Source: Betaproteobacteria bacterium (lineage in GTDB: Bacteria; Pseudomonadota; Gammaproteobacteria; Burkholderiales; SG8-39). Taken from it: a stretch of DNA of 10,119 nucleotides. Where the stretch lies: positions 1 through 10,119 of the forward strand of contig JAOUFA010000105.1 in NCBI GenBank assembly GCA_029858545.1, read 5' to 3'. A model generated the notes under the pieces. It did not search any database, had not been told where the DNA came from, and saw only the letters and a program-made list of their open reading frames with translations. The position numbers and the translations under genes are program-made. Shown here in pieces: positions 8,224 to 10,119 of this stretch (position 1 is the stretch's first letter; each line of letters begins with the position of its first letter).

Positions 8224-9714
8224 CTAGCGGTCGATCCCGCCGAGCAGGATGTACTTCACTTCCAGGTACTCATCCAGGCCGTACTTCGATCCTTCGCGTC
8301 CGAGTCCGGACTGCTTGACGCCGCCAAAGGGCGCGATTTCGGTCGAGAGAATGCCCGAATTCACGCTCACCATGCCCGCCTCCAGGCGCTCGGCGACGCG
8401 AAAGATGCGTCCGATGTCGCGGCTGTAGAAGTAGCTCGCCAGGCCGAACTCGGTATTGTTGGCCAGTGCGATTACATCGTCCTCGGTCTTGAAGCGGATG
8501 AGCGGGGCAAGCGGTCCGAAGGTCTCTTCGAACGAGACCATCATGTCGGGCGTCACTCCGGTGATTACCGTCGGCTGGAAAAAGAGCCCCCCTTTTTCAT
8601 GGCGCTTTCCGCCGAGTATCAGCTTGGCACCCTTGCCGAGCGCGTCCGCGACGTGCTGCTCGACCTTCCTCACTCCGGCCTCATCGATGAGCGGGCCGAT
8701 CATCACGCCCGGCTCGGTGCCGGCGCCCACCTTGAAGTCCCCGACCTTTTCGGCGAGCTTGGCGGCGAAGGCATCGTAGACCTTGTCCTGCACGTAGAGG
8801 CGATTGGCGCACACGCAAGTCTGCCCCGCATTGCGATATTTCGACGCGATCGCACCCTCCACGGCGGCGTCCAGGTCCGCGTCGTCGAACACGATGAACG
8901 GCGCATTGCCGCCCAGTTCGAGCGAGAGCTTCTTGATCGTGTCCGCGGACTGGCGCATCAGCACGCGCCCGACTTCGGTCGAGCCGGTAAAGGAGAGCTT
9001 GCGAACGGTGGGATTCGCGCACAGTTCGTTGCCGATCGCGCGCGAATCGCCGGTGAGGACGTTCAGCACGCCCCGGGGCACTCCGGCACGTTCGGCCAGT
9101 TCGGCGAGCGCGAGCGCCGAATACGGCGTCTGGCTCGCCGGCTTGATCACCACCGTGCAGCCCGCGGCGAGCGCGGGGCCGGCCTTTCTCGTAATCATCG
9201 CGTTGGGGAAATTCCACGGCGTGATCATCGCCGACACGCCGATCGGCTGCTTGATCACCATGATGCGCTTGTCGGCCTGGTGCGGCGGGATCATGTCGCC
9301 GTAGGCGCGCTTGGCCTCCTCGCCAAACCACTCGATGAACGAGGCGCCATAGGCGATCTCGCCGCGCGCTTCGGGCAGCGGCTTGCCTTGTTCGGCGGTG
9401 AGAATCTGCGCGAGATCCTCCTGGTTGGCCATCATCAGATCGAACCATTTGCGCAGGATCGCCGCGCGCTCCTTGGCGGTCTTCGCGCGCCAGGCCGGCC
9501 AGGCGCGGTCGGCGGCTTCGATCGCGCGCCGGGCCTCGGCGGTGGTCATGTGCGGCACCGTGCCAAGGGTTTCGCCGCTCGCCGGATTGGTCACCGCGAT
9601 GGTCTTGCCGCCGTCGGCCGAGACCCAACTACCGTCGATATAGCACTGACTGCGAAAGAGCTGGGGATCCTTGAGCGGAAATGCCGGAAGTCCGGCCTGG
9701 GCGGGTGCGTTCAT
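8224..9714 (-). CDS. gabD: Succinate-semialdehyde dehydrogenase GabD (NAD(P)+)
   Basis: GabD oxidises succinate semialdehyde to succinate with NAD(P)+, feeding 4-aminobutyrate and related carbon into the TCA cycle in the cytoplasm. The 496 residues align along their full length with E. coli GabD as I recall it. Visible motifs are ITPWNFP (Asn168), IKPAS with Lys191 and Ser194 (the pair tied to NADP use in E. coli GabD), FTGSTEVG in the Rossmann turn, general base Glu266 in LELGGNAP, and nucleophile Cys300 in GQTCVC. The neighbouring Cys302 makes a CxC like the redox-sensitive pair described for related SSADHs. The ATG at 9714 has GAGG five bases upstream. It diverges from a solute-receptor gene. 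A glutarate-semialdehyde dehydrogenase role (DavD-like) cannot be excluded. Confidence 0.95.
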   Translation of the reverse strand: MNAPAQAGLPAFPLKDPQLFRSQCYIDGSWVSADGGKTIAVTNPASGETLGTVPHMTTAEARRAIEAADRAWPAWRAKTAKERAAILRKWFDLMMANQEDLAQILTAEQGKPLPEARGEIAYGASFIEWFGEEAKRAYGDMIPPHQADKRIMVIKQPIGVSAMITPWNFPNAMITRKAGPALAAGCTVVIKPASQTPYSALALAELAERAGVPRGVLNVLTGDSRAIGNELCANPTVRKLSFTGSTEVGRVLMRQSADTIKKLSLELGGNAPFIVFDDADLDAAVEGAIASKYRNAGQTCVCANRLYVQDKVYDAFAAKLAEKVGDFKVGAGTEPGVMIGPLIDEAGVRKVEQHVADALGKGAKLILGGKRHEKGGLFFQPTVITGVTPDMMVSFEETFGPLAPLIRFKTEDDVIALANNTEFGLASYFYSRDIGRIFRVAERLEAGMVSVNSGILSTEIAPFGGVKQSGLGREGSKYGLDEYLEVKYILLGGIDR

Positions 9715-9743
9715 GGCAGCCTCGTGCTGGGCGAAGGGGCCAC

Positions 9744-9770
9744 ATCTTACTCCGCTCGCCGGCGTGTCAA
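9744..9770 (-). promoter_or_regulatory. Candidate sigma-70 promoter for gabD
   Basis: On the minus strand a perfect TTGACA (9770-9765) is followed after 15 bases by TAAGAT (9749-9744). The spacing is shorter than the usual 17, so strength is doubtful. The predicted start is near 9737, giving a leader of about 23 bases with GAGG at 9723-9720. Confidence 0.5.
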
Positions 9771-9792
9771 GGCGGGCTGGTCGCGCGCAAGC

Positions 9793-9809
9793 GATGACTC
9801 TTTGATGAC
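9793..9809 (+). promoter_or_regulatory. GATGAC direct repeats in the divergent spacer
   Basis: Two copies of GATGAC (9793-9798 and 9804-9809) start 11 bases apart, about one helical turn, between the candidate gabD and receptor promoters. This could be a regulator half-site pair, but six-base repeats are weak evidence. Confidence 0.25.
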
Positions 9810-9839
9810 CCTTGCTGGAGCACGGCCAAAGCGCGGGGA

Positions 9840-9845
9840 TAGAAT
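9840..9845 (+). promoter_or_regulatory. Candidate -10 element for the receptor gene
   Basis: TAGAAT (five of six bases of TATAAT) lies 33 bases before the receptor start codon. The best -35-like hexamer, TTGCTG at 9812-9817, is 22 bases away, which is too far for a standard promoter, so an activator may be needed or the call may be wrong. Confidence 0.4.
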
Positions 9846-9878
9846 GCGCGCTCCTTTGGAGCGGGCGGGAGAACGGTC

Positions 9879-10119
9879 ATGAGACGACTAATTTGCGTAG
9901 TGGCGCTCGTGTGGGCGAGTGCCGTGCAAGCCGAATATCCACAGCGGCCGATCCAGTTGATCGTTCCCTGGGGCGCGGGCGGCGGCACGGATGCGACCGC
10001 GCGCATCCTCGCGAGCTTGATGGAACGCGACCTGGGTCAGCCGATCAACGTCGTCAACCGCGTGGGCGGCTCGGGAGTGGTCGGGCACCAGGCGATCGCC
10101 TCCGCCGCCCCGGACGGCT
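9879..10119 (+). CDS. Bug/TctC-family periplasmic solute receptor, 5' part
   Basis: These are the first 80 codons of a tripartite tricarboxylate transporter type substrate-binding protein (Bug family), cut by the window end. A signal peptide of 18 residues (MRRLICVVALVWASAVQA) is followed by the mature start EYPQRPIQLIVPWGAGGGTDATAR. The family signature PWGAGGGTD and the later VVNRVGGSGVVGHQAIASAAPDG are typical of this fold, which binds carboxylates and similar small solutes. The ATG at 9879 has GGGAG seven bases upstream. Bug genes are greatly expanded in Burkholderiales and often stand alone without the TctAB membrane genes; whether those follow here cannot be seen. Divergence from gabD hints at a shared substrate or regulator, but the ligand cannot be predicted. 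Confidence 0.93.
   Translation, partial: MRRLICVVALVWASAVQAEYPQRPIQLIVPWGAGGGTDATARILASLMERDLGQPINVVNRVGGSGVVGHQAIASAAPDG

Overview
The window reads as part of a chromosome from a GC-rich betaproteobacterium. The main clues are the gene order L25 ribosomal protein - pth - ychF, a Bug/TctC-type solute receptor at the right edge, and close similarity of GabD, TypA, Pth and YchF to proteobacterial proteins. This placement is an inference from remembered families, not from a search. Coding density is high, no stretch over 300 bases lacks a gene, and I see no mobile element, tRNA, rRNA or CRISPR array.

Left block (+ strand, 1-2860): the 3' end of the L25/CTC ribosomal protein gene, an intrinsic-terminator-like hairpin, pth (peptidyl-tRNA hydrolase), ychF (Obg-related ATPase) and a small alpha/beta hydrolase. 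The first three genes serve translation. The hairpin ends only eight bases before the pth start. pth has no Shine-Dalgarno next to its ATG, but an AGGAG sits just before the hairpin and would lie about 9 nt from the ATG if the hairpin folds.

Middle block (- strand, 8052 down to 2892): typA/bipA, a ChaN-family lipoprotein carrying a PDZ domain, and an exported M1-type metallopeptidase. The three genes overlap at their stop/start junctions (TGATG, then ATGA), so they look like one translationally coupled operon driven by an extended -10 promoter just upstream of typA. The lipoprotein-peptidase pair is the least described part of the window. The peptidase keeps the zinc site and the tyrosine but lacks the usual GAMEN exopeptidase motif. 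It converges on the alpha/beta hydrolase with only 31 bases between their stop codons.

Right block: gabD (succinate-semialdehyde dehydrogenase, - strand) and a truncated Bug/TctC-type receptor gene (+ strand) diverge from a 164-base spacer that holds promoter-like signals for both. Uptake of an organic acid and oxidation of a semialdehyde may be linked, but this is inference only.
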